The notes under the pieces are model-generated. The model saw nothing but the letters and a program-made list of their open reading frames with translations. It was not told the origin of the DNA and searched no databases. The position numbers and the translations under genes were made by a program. This document shows, piece by piece, positions 1 through 6,337 of a stretch of 31,971 nt of DNA; within the stretch, counting starts at the first letter, position 1; every line of letters begins with the position of its first letter. Origin of the DNA: a virus; IMG/VR virus record IMGVR_UViG_3300021373_000717, positions 1 to 31,971 of that record; one strand, written 5' to 3'.

Positions 1-1106
1 AGAAAGACGAGGGGTTTAAGGCGCTACAAGAACATGAGGATATAGAAGTACAGACGCTAGTTGCTGCAAGACTAGGTTTGAAAAGTACCTTAGAAGAAAC
101 AAGAACAGAACGCTTCTTGGATATTGCTACTCGTGGAAAGAAGATGCCAGTTCCCATCAAATATTACGCAGCGCATACGGGACGTTGGGGTGGTTCTGAT
201 AAGGTAAACTTACAAAACTTACCATCACGAGGGCCAAATGCAAAGGTATTGAAATCATGTATTTGCGTCCCTGAAGGGCACACCCTGATCCAAGCCGATT
301 CTGCTCAGATAGAGGCACGAGTGTTGGCGTGGTTGGCAGAACAAAACGATTTGGTCTTAGCATTCAAACGTGGTGAAGATGTATACAAGATAATGGCTGC
401 AAGTATATACAAAACTAAAGTAGAGAAAGTCACACCAGAGCAACGCTTCATAGGTAAGACTACAATACTTGGTGCTGGGTACGGCATGGGCGCTGTACGA
501 TTCCGAGAACAATTGAAAACATTTGGTGTAGAAGTTGACGAGAAAGAATGCCGTCGCATTGTGGGGGTGTACCGTAGTGCCAACAGCAAGATCACTAAAT
601 TGTGGCGAACGGCTAACACCGCACTGGAATGTCTGCACGGCAACGCCATAACAACGGTAGGTAAGAAAGGCGTTCTAAAACTCCTACCAAAGGAAAACGC
701 CATCCGGTTACCGTCAGGTCTTAGTATGTATTACAACAAACTTAAGATGGAGTTAGATGAAGATGGTAGGGAGCAGTACTCCTACAAAACCCGCATGGGC
801 TACATCAAAATATACGGCGGCAAAGTTATTGAAAATGTGTGCCAAGCCATAGCGCGTTGTGTAATGGCAGAACAAATGCTGGAAATACAAAAGAAGTATA
901 GGATTTTGCTAACAGTCCATGACTCTGTGGTATGCTGTGTCCCTGACGAACAAGTTATTGAAGCTTGTAATTACATAGATTCCTGTATGGCTTTTGTCCC
1001 CGAATGGGCCTCTGGCCTACCCGTCCGTGGGGATGTGGAAATCGGGAAGAATTATGGAGAGTGTATCGAATGGGTACGAGAACAGCATGGTCTTTCAGTA
1101 GCCTAA
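1..1106 (+). CDS. DNA polymerase family A, C-terminal part (5' end outside window)
   Basis: Template-directed DNA synthesis; probably the phage replicative polymerase. The frame is open from the first bases of the window, so the gene begins upstream; an in-frame TTG at 78 is not the real start. All three family A palm/fingers motifs are visible. Numbering from the TTG codon, motif A is DSAQIEAR (from residue 74), motif B is R123...K127...Y135-G136, and motif C is VHDS (H281-D282). The catalytic carboxylates are therefore present and the polymerase domain looks active. The 3'-5' exonuclease domain, if there is one, lies outside. The 3' end overlaps the next gene by 37 bases, and the replication neighbours (nuclease, SNF2 helicase, primase-helicase, ssDNA-binding protein) support the call. 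The family assignment is close to certain; the subfamily cannot be judged. Confidence 0.95.
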   Translation, partial: KDEGFKALQEHEDIEVQTLVAARLGLKSTLEETRTERFLDIATRGKKMPVPIKYYAAHTGRWGGSDKVNLQNLPSRGPNAKVLKSCICVPEGHTLIQADSAQIEARVLAWLAEQNDLVLAFKRGEDVYKIMAASIYKTKVEKVTPEQRFIGKTTILGAGYGMGAVRFREQLKTFGVEVDEKECRRIVGVYRSANSKITKLWRTANTALECLHGNAITTVGKKGVLKLLPKENAIRLPSGLSMYYNKLKMELDEDGREQYSYKTRMGYIKIYGGKVIENVCQAIARCVMAEQMLEIQKKYRILLTVHDSVVCCVPDEQVIEACNYIDSCMAFVPEWASGLPVRGDVEIGKNYGECIEWVREQHGLSVA

Positions 1107-1750
1107 AGACTTTTGAACAATGCCCGAAAAAGTATTATCACCTGAAGGTAGCAAAAGACTACGAAGAAAATTTTAATACTGAAGCAATGCGGTACGGTAA
1201 TGAGTACCACAAGGCAGCGGAGGATTACGTAGGTGGGATAGTTAGCGAACTAGACCCACGATTTGATTACTCGCAAAACGTGTTAGATAAGTTGTTGGCG
1301 ATGCCGGGCGAGAAGCTCTGTGAATACAAGATGGGTATCACGTCAAACTTGGAACCTTGTGAGTTTTTTGCTGATGATGTTTGGTATCGAGGCGTAGCTG
1401 ACCTGATTATCTTGGATAGAGACGCAGGGGTAGCCAAAGTTTTTGATTACAAGACGGGTAAATCTGCCAAGTACGCTGACGTAGGGCAGTTGGAGCTTAT
1501 GACCCTGTGTGTGTTCAAACACTTTCCTGAGATACATACAGTGAAAGCCGGGTTGTTGTTCGTTGTGTGTAACAAGTTAATTAAACAAACCTATGAAAGA
1601 AAAGACGAATCAAAGTTGTGGGAGAAGTGGTTAACCAAATATGGGATTTTGGAAAAGACCCTTGTAACTGATGTATGGAATCCGAGGCCCACTGGATTGT
1701 GCAAGGCTCATTGCATTATACTGGAGTGTCCTCATAACGGGAGAAGATGA
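1070..1750 (+). CDS. PD-(D/E)XK nuclease, Cas4/RecB-like
   Basis: Predicted exonuclease for DNA end processing during phage replication or recombination. The start at ATG 1070 is preferred over the upstream in-frame ATG at 1004, because the N-terminus then begins just before the family's usual opening 'SFSSLKTFEQCPKKYY', and GGAGA lies 9 bases upstream. The nuclease core is visible as GVADLI (metal-binding Asp) followed by DYKTGK (the D-x-K of the PD-(D/E)XK fold). One Cys near the N-terminus (QCPKKY) and three near the C-terminus (C-x3-C-x4-C) match the layout of Cas4/AddB-type nucleases with an iron-sulfur cluster. About 226 residues is normal for phage members. It overlaps the polymerase gene by 37 bases and the next gene by ATGA, suggesting coupled translation. 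The cluster is inferred from cysteine spacing only. Confidence 0.85.
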   Translation: MGTRTAWSFSSLKTFEQCPKKYYHLKVAKDYEENFNTEAMRYGNEYHKAAEDYVGGIVSELDPRFDYSQNVLDKLLAMPGEKLCEYKMGITSNLEPCEFFADDVWYRGVADLIILDRDAGVAKVFDYKTGKSAKYADVGQLELMTLCVFKHFPEIHTVKAGLLFVVCNKLIKQTYERKDESKLWEKWLTKYGILEKTLVTDVWNPRPTGLCKAHCIILECPHNGRR

Positions 1751-2067
1751 TGCCGTATACAAAGAAGAAACGTCCGTATAAAAAGGAGTACGAACAACAG
1801 AAGAAACGTGGCGAACATGCTGATCGTATGGAGAGGCAGCGTGCGCGACGTAAGATAGACAAGGAAGGTGAAGATAAGAATAAGAACGGCAAAGCCGATA
1901 AACGAGAGGGTAAGGATGTAAGCCACAAGAAAGCACTGAGCAAAGGTGGCAAGAACTCTCATGGGACTAAAATAGAAAACAAGTCCAAAAACAGATCATT
2001 CAAACGAGATTCAAAAGGGCGCCTAGTTTCTGAAACTAGTAAGCGCGAAAGAAAGAAAAAGAAGTAA
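1747..2067 (+). CDS. Small, very basic protein with a possible degenerate HNH motif
   Basis: 106 residues, extremely rich in Lys, Arg, Glu and Asp, with almost no hydrophobic residues; likely nucleic-acid-binding or disordered. The segment GKDVSHKKALSKGG followed by IENKSKNRS (His60, Asn78, Asn82) resembles the core of HNH nucleases (DH...LS.GG...N...NRS). There is no CxxC zinc pair, however, and the usual second metal-binding His is absent. The gene overlaps the nuclease stop codon by ATGA, and ATG 1750 is an equally good start given GGGAGAAG at 1739-1746. Its place between the Cas4-like nuclease and the helicase suggests a replication or DNA-processing accessory role, but function is unknown. 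The HNH reading is my inference from spacing. Confidence 0.7.
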   Translation: MMPYTKKKRPYKKEYEQQKKRGEHADRMERQRARRKIDKEGEDKNKNGKADKREGKDVSHKKALSKGGKNSHGTKIENKSKNRSFKRDSKGRLVSETSKRERKKKK

Positions 2068-2083
2068 TCTGGAGAACGATAAA

Positions 2084-2371
2084 ATGCAAGAAGAAATACC
2101 TACAGTAAACTGTTATATACGTGGCAGACAATATGTCTTTGTGTGCGAAGAATGCGGAGGCAGGCATTACCACGGACTAGGTGGGGGAGAAGGGCATAGG
2201 TCTTCCCATTGTACCGTAGAGGGTGCGTACCCTAGAGGTTACAACTTAAAATACAGCCCAGAAGAAGATTTAAGGAGCCGCTGCGTTACTGGTGATCATC
2301 CGGAAGCCATTGAAAATAGAAACGAACTTCTAGCAATGGCTGCTAAATATCCAGATAAACTAGTAGGGTAA
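2084..2371 (+). CDS. Small Cys/His protein, possible zinc-binding
   Basis: 95 residues of unknown function. The N-terminal half has CEECGGRHYHG followed by GEGHRSSHC, that is C-x2-C with three to four His and a third Cys. This looks like a small metal-binding knuckle of the sort seen beside phage and plasmid primases. A strong Shine-Dalgarno GGAGAACGAT (2071-2080) precedes ATG 2084; the same decamer recurs before the gene at 3974. The next gene starts 5 bases after the stop, so the two are probably co-translated. No catalytic motif is visible. Its role in DNA replication is inferred only from position. Confidence 0.75.
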   Translation: MQEEIPTVNCYIRGRQYVFVCEECGGRHYHGLGGGEGHRSSHCTVEGAYPRGYNLKYSPEEDLRSRCVTGDHPEAIENRNELLAMAAKYPDKLVG

Positions 2372-2376
2372 CTTAA

Positions 2377-3918
2377 ATGCGAGTAGTTGATAACAGGGGT
2401 TTACGCCTGCGGGTTCGTGACCCCCAAAGAATTACAACAGCCATACCGACTAGCCGTGATCTCGGCAACAACGAAGTCCTAGTTAAGTGGGGTGTAGACG
2501 AAGCACGAGTGCTACGCAATCTTAACGTCAAGAATGTACCGTCTCCAATACTAGGTCAGTACGATTGGCCGGGGCGTTACAAACCTTTCGATCATCAAAA
2601 GACTACATCATCCTTTCTTACACTAAATAAGAAAGCGTTTTGCTTTAATGAACAAGGTACAGGAAAAACTGCCTCTGCTATCTGGGCTGCTGACTTCTTA
2701 CTCAAACAAGGGGTTATTAACAAAGTACTGATTATTTGCCCTTTGTCTATTATGGATTCTGCATGGAGGGCTGACCTGTTTACCTTCGCTATGCACCGTA
2801 GTGTGGATATAGCGCACGGGGCAAAAGATAAACGCCGTAGAATAATCTCAGGCGACGCAGACTTTGTGATTATTAACTATGATGGTGTCGAGATAGTAGA
2901 AGATCATATACAGATGGCCGAGTACGATCTAATAATTGTAGATGAAGCCACACATTATAAGAACGCAAATTCAAAACGCTGGAAAGTACTTAACAGAATA
3001 ATAAAACCCGACACATGGGTGTGGATGATGACGGGTACTCCCGCCGCTCAATCCCCCCTTGATGCGTTTGGGCTGGCTAAAATGATTAACCCCCTAGCTG
3101 TACCGCGTAGTTTCTCCGCGTTCCGCGAGATGGTTATGTACAAAGTGACTCAATTTAAGTGGGTTCCTAAAGACAATGCTGTAAATAAAGTACATGCAGC
3201 ATTACAGCCAGCAATACGGTACACGAAAGAACAATGCCTCGACTTACCAGAAATGACGTACGCCAAGCGTGAGATCGAGTTAACAACACAACAGAACAAA
3301 TACTACAAAGCTATACGCAGTCACATGCTAACAATGGCGGCTGGAGAGCAAGTTACTGCACCAAACGCCGCTGTAACTATGAATAAGTTACTACAAATAT
3401 CTTGTGGTGCAGTCTATGCCGATAGTGGAGAGACAGTAGAATTTGATATCAAGAACCGATACAAAGTACTGAAGGAAGTTATTGATGAGACAAGCCAGAA
3501 AGTGTTGATCTTTGTGCCCTTTAAGCACGTCATCGACATACTATCTGAGAAACTTTTTAAGGACAAAATATCTAACGGCATCATTCGGGGGGACGTAAGT
3601 GTTTCAAAGCGCACCCAACTGTTTAAAGAATTCCAAGACACAGACGACCCCAGAGTCCTGATAATACAGCCACAAGCCGCAGCGCATGGTGTCACCCTTA
3701 CCGCAGCAAATACCATCGTATGGTGGGGGCCAGTGGCTTCCTTAGAAACTTATGCTCAAGCTAATGCACGCGTGCATCGGTCTGGGCAAAAGCATCCTTG
3801 TACAGTCGTACAGTTACAAGGTTCCCCGGTTGAGAAAAGAGTATACAAACTACTTGACCAAAGAATAGATGTGCATACAAAAATAATAGATTTGTACAAT
3901 GAAGTACTTGAAATGTAA
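2377..3918 (+). CDS. SNF2/DEAD-like superfamily 2 helicase
   Basis: ATP-dependent DNA translocase or helicase of the SNF2 branch of superfamily 2. Motifs appear in order: a Q-like PFDHQ (residues 70-74), Walker A NEQGTGKTAS (91-100), Walker B DEATH (189-193), motif III MTGTPAAQ (about 218-225) and motif VI QANARVHRSGQ near residue 475. The last is the typical SNF2 arginine-finger signature with HRxGQ. The length of 513 residues fits phage SNF2 proteins lacking extra domains. Phage members are thought to help replication-fork remodelling or recombination. The start codon follows the preceding gene by 5 bases with a weak AGGG ribosome site. The 3' end contains the -35 element of the promoter at 3908. 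Confidence 0.93.
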   Translation: MRVVDNRGLRLRVRDPQRITTAIPTSRDLGNNEVLVKWGVDEARVLRNLNVKNVPSPILGQYDWPGRYKPFDHQKTTSSFLTLNKKAFCFNEQGTGKTASAIWAADFLLKQGVINKVLIICPLSIMDSAWRADLFTFAMHRSVDIAHGAKDKRRRIISGDADFVIINYDGVEIVEDHIQMAEYDLIIVDEATHYKNANSKRWKVLNRIIKPDTWVWMMTGTPAAQSPLDAFGLAKMINPLAVPRSFSAFREMVMYKVTQFKWVPKDNAVNKVHAALQPAIRYTKEQCLDLPEMTYAKREIELTTQQNKYYKAIRSHMLTMAAGEQVTAPNAAVTMNKLLQISCGAVYADSGETVEFDIKNRYKVLKEVIDETSQKVLIFVPFKHVIDILSEKLFKDKISNGIIRGDVSVSKRTQLFKEFQDTDDPRVLIIQPQAAAHGVTLTAANTIVWWGPVASLETYAQANARVHRSGQKHPCTVVQLQGSPVEKRVYKLLDQRIDVHTKIIDLYNEVLEM

Positions 3919-3936
3919 AAGCACTGCACATATAAT
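3908..3936 (+). promoter_or_regulatory. Near-consensus sigma70 promoter
   Basis: TTGAAA (3908-3913) is separated by exactly 17 bases from a perfect TATAAT (3931-3936). This is 11 of 12 consensus positions with optimal spacing. The -35 element lies in the last codons of the helicase gene and the -10 in the 55-base gap before the next gene, predicting a start near 3943. It would drive the genes from 3974 onward using host RNA polymerase. A GGAG ribosome site follows at 3961. Confidence 0.75.
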
Positions 3937-3973
3937 CACTCCCCCTAATTAAAATATAAAGGAGAACGATGTA

Positions 3974-4378
3974 ATGACCGAAGCTGAAGAAGTTGGTTTA
4001 GACCGCCTTGTTGACGCCTGCATAAAAATCCGTGATCGAAAGGCTGCTATCACTAGTGAGATGAACACTAAGCTTAGTGCGCTCGACGAGAAGCTGGATA
4101 AATTTAAACAAGTGCTCAACGAACATTGCGAATCTACTGGCGCTGAGTCAGTACGGACTGCAACAGGTACTTTCTACCGATCAGTTAGAACCAAGTTTTG
4201 GACTTCTGATTGGGAGAGTATGAACAAGTTTATCATGGAGCATGGTGCTATGGACTTGATGGAGAAACGCCTTCATCAAACCAACATGCGTACCTTCCTT
4301 GAGGAGAACCCTGACAAACTACCGCCCGGTCTAAACGCTGATAGCGAATACACTATAACTGTACGGAGGAAAAAATAG
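3974..4378 (+). CDS. Conserved phage protein of unknown function
   Basis: 134 residues. The N-terminal third (about residues 5-50) is Lys/Glu/Asp-rich and predicted to be helical or coiled coil. The rest has aromatic and charged motifs (TFYRSV, KFWTSDWE, EKRLHQTN, FLEENPDKLPPGL) ending in a basic TVRRKK tail. I recognise this pattern from replication regions of other tailed phages but know no assigned function. It is the first gene behind the sigma70 promoter at 3908 and has a strong ribosome site GGAGAACGAT (3961-3970). The ATG at 3969 is followed at once by a stop, so ATG 3974 is the start. Its stop overlaps the next start by one base (TAGTG). Its job is probably in early DNA metabolism, inferred from position only. 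Confidence 0.8.
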   Translation: MTEAEEVGLDRLVDACIKIRDRKAAITSEMNTKLSALDEKLDKFKQVLNEHCESTGAESVRTATGTFYRSVRTKFWTSDWESMNKFIMEHGAMDLMEKRLHQTNMRTFLEENPDKLPPGLNADSEYTITVRRKK

Positions 4379-4746
4379 TGTCAGATACAAAGTACGTTAC
4401 TTTGGATGAACTAGCTGCACACGTAGGTGTCAAAGTGTCTACGGTTAGGCAGTGGGTAAAGCGCGGGTTTGTCCCACGCGAGACTTACATAAAGGCCGGT
4501 AATACCTACCGTTTCTGTGTAGAGGATGTTGTTGCTGCACTGCGAAAGGAAGAACCAAAGGGCCGGTATGAGGCAGCGGTTGAGAAAGCCGCAGATAATC
4601 TGCGTGAGGGAGATGAACGCCCTGAGCGCGGTACTGTAACTCGTGCGATGATAGAGAATGTCATTAATGAGTACGAAGAAGAAACGAAGTCGAGCGAAGA
4701 GCGCGACGTAGAGGACATGCTGGCGGAGCTAGATGATGACATCTGA
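4378..4746 (+). CDS. Helix-turn-helix (excisionase/MerR-like) protein with acidic tail
   Basis: 122 residues starting at GTG 4378, supported by GGAGG at 4365-4369. Residues about 4-55 form a winged helix-turn-helix of the excisionase/HTH_17 kind (LDELAAHVGVKVSTVRQWVK, then a wing around NTYRFCVEDV). The middle is charged, and the protein ends in the acidic tail EDMLAELDDDI. The tail resembles the end of the ssDNA-binding protein at 5573 (MLDEFDD). Excisionase-like domains bind DNA as regulators or architectural factors. With no integrase in view, a role as replication initiator, origin binder or early regulator is as likely as excision. It overlaps the following gene by 14 bases. Confidence 0.8.
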   Translation: MSDTKYVTLDELAAHVGVKVSTVRQWVKRGFVPRETYIKAGNTYRFCVEDVVAALRKEEPKGRYEAAVEKAADNLREGDERPERGTVTRAMIENVINEYEEETKSSEERDVEDMLAELDDDI

Positions 4747-5506
4747 TGGGTTGCCTGATAGCTATAAGAACTTGTTTTCTAAGTTAAAACCAGAGGCTTC
4801 AAAATCAGAGATCAATCGGATAAGTATTCGAGAGAATGCGTTTCGCAAAGTAGTTAGTGGTAAAGAAACGGAGGTATTGGAAAGCAGTGTTTTAAAACTT
4901 GTAATAGTAAAGACTGCACCAATTTCCAGAATGTATTATGCTGGGCAGTTCGTGCCCGGCGAACACAACCCACCCACTTGTTGGTCTGACGATCATGCAA
5001 GTGGGAGACCTTCTAAGAATGTTCTTGAAGGTAAGCAACACATTACATGTTTTGATTGTAAGCAAAACATAAAAGGTTCCGGACAAGGTAACTCCCGTGC
5101 GTGTCGGTTTCGGCAACGCATTGCGATCATGTTAGTGGATGACAATGGTGAGCTTACTGATGATACGGTGTACCAACTTGACCTTCCGTCTACCAGTATT
5201 TTTGGTAGCGATCAAAAGAAGATGTCAATGCAAGCGTTTGCAAAGTATTTGAATAGCAACAAGACGCCAATAGCTACTGTTCTTGTAGAGGCTAGGTTTG
5301 ATGAAGACTCATACATACCTAAACTTTATTTCAAAGCAGTGCGCCCTTTGGAAGAAAATGAAATTTTAATTGCGATGCACGCGCAGAAAGACCCAGACAC
5401 TAAGGAATTAGTGAAACTTGTTTTTAAATCTAACACCTCACAGAACAACAATGTTGAAAGTGTATTCGACGTTGTTAAAGGGGAAGGAGTATACGTTCAA
5501 GAGTAG
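4733..5506 (+). CDS. Four-Cys, probably zinc-binding replication accessory protein
   Basis: 257 residues. Cys83, Cys106, Cys109 and Cys124 (PPTCW, ITCFDC, SRACRFRQR) can form a zinc site. They are followed by a beta-rich segment with YQLDLPSTSIFG and, further on, KLYFKAVRPL. The layout recalls phage ssDNA-binding proteins in which a zinc site interrupts an OB-like fold, as in T4 gp32, but sequence similarity to gp32 itself is not evident. It lies between the helix-turn-helix gene and a clearer OB-type ssDNA-binding protein, so the phage may have two such proteins. ATG 4733 and ATG 4736 are both possible starts; CGGAG at 4723-4727 serves either. Function is inferred. Confidence 0.7.
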   Translation: MMTSDGLPDSYKNLFSKLKPEASKSEINRISIRENAFRKVVSGKETEVLESSVLKLVIVKTAPISRMYYAGQFVPGEHNPPTCWSDDHASGRPSKNVLEGKQHITCFDCKQNIKGSGQGNSRACRFRQRIAIMLVDDNGELTDDTVYQLDLPSTSIFGSDQKKMSMQAFAKYLNSNKTPIATVLVEARFDEDSYIPKLYFKAVRPLEENEILIAMHAQKDPDTKELVKLVFKSNTSQNNNVESVFDVVKGEGVYVQE

Positions 5507-5523
5507 TACTGTAACACCTAACC

Positions 5524-5540
5524 TTGGCTATAAAAGCCAA
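5524..5540 (+). repeat. Small inverted repeat in a leader region
   Basis: TTGGCT (5524-5529) and AGCCAA (5535-5540) form a 6-bp stem with a 5-base loop in the 66-base gap before the ssDNA-binding protein gene. No U-run follows, so it is not a normal terminator. It could be an RNA-processing hairpin or a protein-binding site. Confidence 0.4.
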
Positions 5541-5572
5541 AGCAATTTAATCCTTGTTAATACGAGAGCGAT

Positions 5573-6274
5573 ATGAGCAAAAATACTTTTATGATACGCG
5601 GCGTGGAGGCGTTATACCCACGACTAGACCAGCCTTACCATTTCTCATCTACCGGCGGTAAGAACGGTAAGGGTGGCACTGTACCTTGTGCAGCTACTGA
5701 TCAGGGCGCTGAGTACAGCATGAGTTTTAAGCTAAACAAATCTCAAGCTATGGAGTTATTAGAAGCGATGAATAGCGCCTATGATGACGAACGGGAAGAT
5801 AGTTGGCCCGGTATGTCTATGCCTTTCAAGAAGCCAGAAGATGGCGGAATTGTAGGTAAAGCCAAAATAGCTGCGTCCTACAAAAGCCCACCAAAATTAT
5901 TTGATGCGGCAACTAAACCTTTACCCGAGGATTTTCAACTTACTACAGGCAGCACTGTAAACTTGTTTGTAGAGTTAATCCCTTATAGCGGTGGTATGGG
6001 CAGCAGCGTATCTCTACGGTTACGGCAAGTTCAAGTAATCAAACTGAAGGAACGTACTGATACTTCTGTGTTCGGCCCACAAGAAGGATTTACTCAATAC
6101 GAAGATAGCATGTTCGATGCTGTTTCAACTGATGCTCCCAAAGAAGCTCCCAAAGAAGCTGCTAAAGAACCAGAAGAACCAGAAGAACCAGAAGAACCAA
6201 AAGTTCGTGAGACAAAGAAAAAGCCACCGGCTGATGACGACTTGTCTTCGATGCTTGATGAGTTTGACGATTAA
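5573..6274 (+). CDS. ssDNA-binding protein, OB-type (DUF2815/T7 gp2.5-like)
   Basis: 233 residues. The first about 165 residues form a beta-rich, OB-like domain. A GSTVNLFVELIPYSG segment leads into SLRLRQVQVIKL, the pattern of phage SSB proteins of the DUF2815/gp2.5 type. A low-complexity linker with repeated Glu-Glu-Pro units (about 200-210) and a Lys-rich stretch follow. The protein ends in an acidic tail DDDLSSMLDEFDD. Such tails in T7 gp2.5, T4 gp32 and bacterial SSB bind polymerase and other replisome partners. The start at ATG 5573 follows CGAGAGCGAT, a variant of the ribosome-site box seen at 2071 and 3961. It sits directly upstream of the primase-helicase, as expected for a replication module. 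Confidence 0.8.
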   Translation: MSKNTFMIRGVEALYPRLDQPYHFSSTGGKNGKGGTVPCAATDQGAEYSMSFKLNKSQAMELLEAMNSAYDDEREDSWPGMSMPFKKPEDGGIVGKAKIAASYKSPPKLFDAATKPLPEDFQLTTGSTVNLFVELIPYSGGMGSSVSLRLRQVQVIKLKERTDTSVFGPQEGFTQYEDSMFDAVSTDAPKEAPKEAAKEPEEPEEPEEPKVRETKKKPPADDDLSSMLDEFDD

Positions 6275-6293
6275 TAACTTTTGTTCCTTTAAT
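6264..6293 (+). promoter_or_regulatory. Candidate sigma70 promoter before the primase-helicase gene
   Basis: TTGACG (6264-6269), an 18-base spacer and TTTAAT (6288-6293), each matching five of six consensus positions. The -35 overlaps the last codons of the ssDNA-binding protein gene. The predicted start near 6300 falls inside the hairpin at 6298-6315. Less certain than the promoter at 3908. Confidence 0.4.
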
Positions 6294-6297
6294 TTGA

Positions 6298-6318
6298 GAC
6301 GCCCTTCGGGGCGTCCTT
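6298..6318 (+). terminator. GC-rich UUCG hairpin with a short, poor U tract
   Basis: GACGCCC (6298-6304) and GGGCGTC (6309-6315) form a perfect 7-bp stem closed by the very stable TTCG tetraloop, followed by CTTTCTCT. The stem is strong but the U tract is broken, so termination may be partial. If the promoter at 6264 is used, the same hairpin would sit at the 5' end of the mRNA instead. Confidence 0.6.
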
Positions 6319-6337
6319 TCTCTACGACATATGACTT

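Noticed and set aside
4378-4746. Reading the helix-turn-helix gene as proof of a temperate phage (excisionase)
   Set aside because: No integrase, repressor or attachment site is visible in the window; this fold is also used by regulators of lytic phages.
5524-5551. Possible promoter TTGGCT-16-TTTAAT before the ssDNA-binding protein gene
   Set aside because: The -35 matches only three positions and overlaps the small hairpin; too weak to call.
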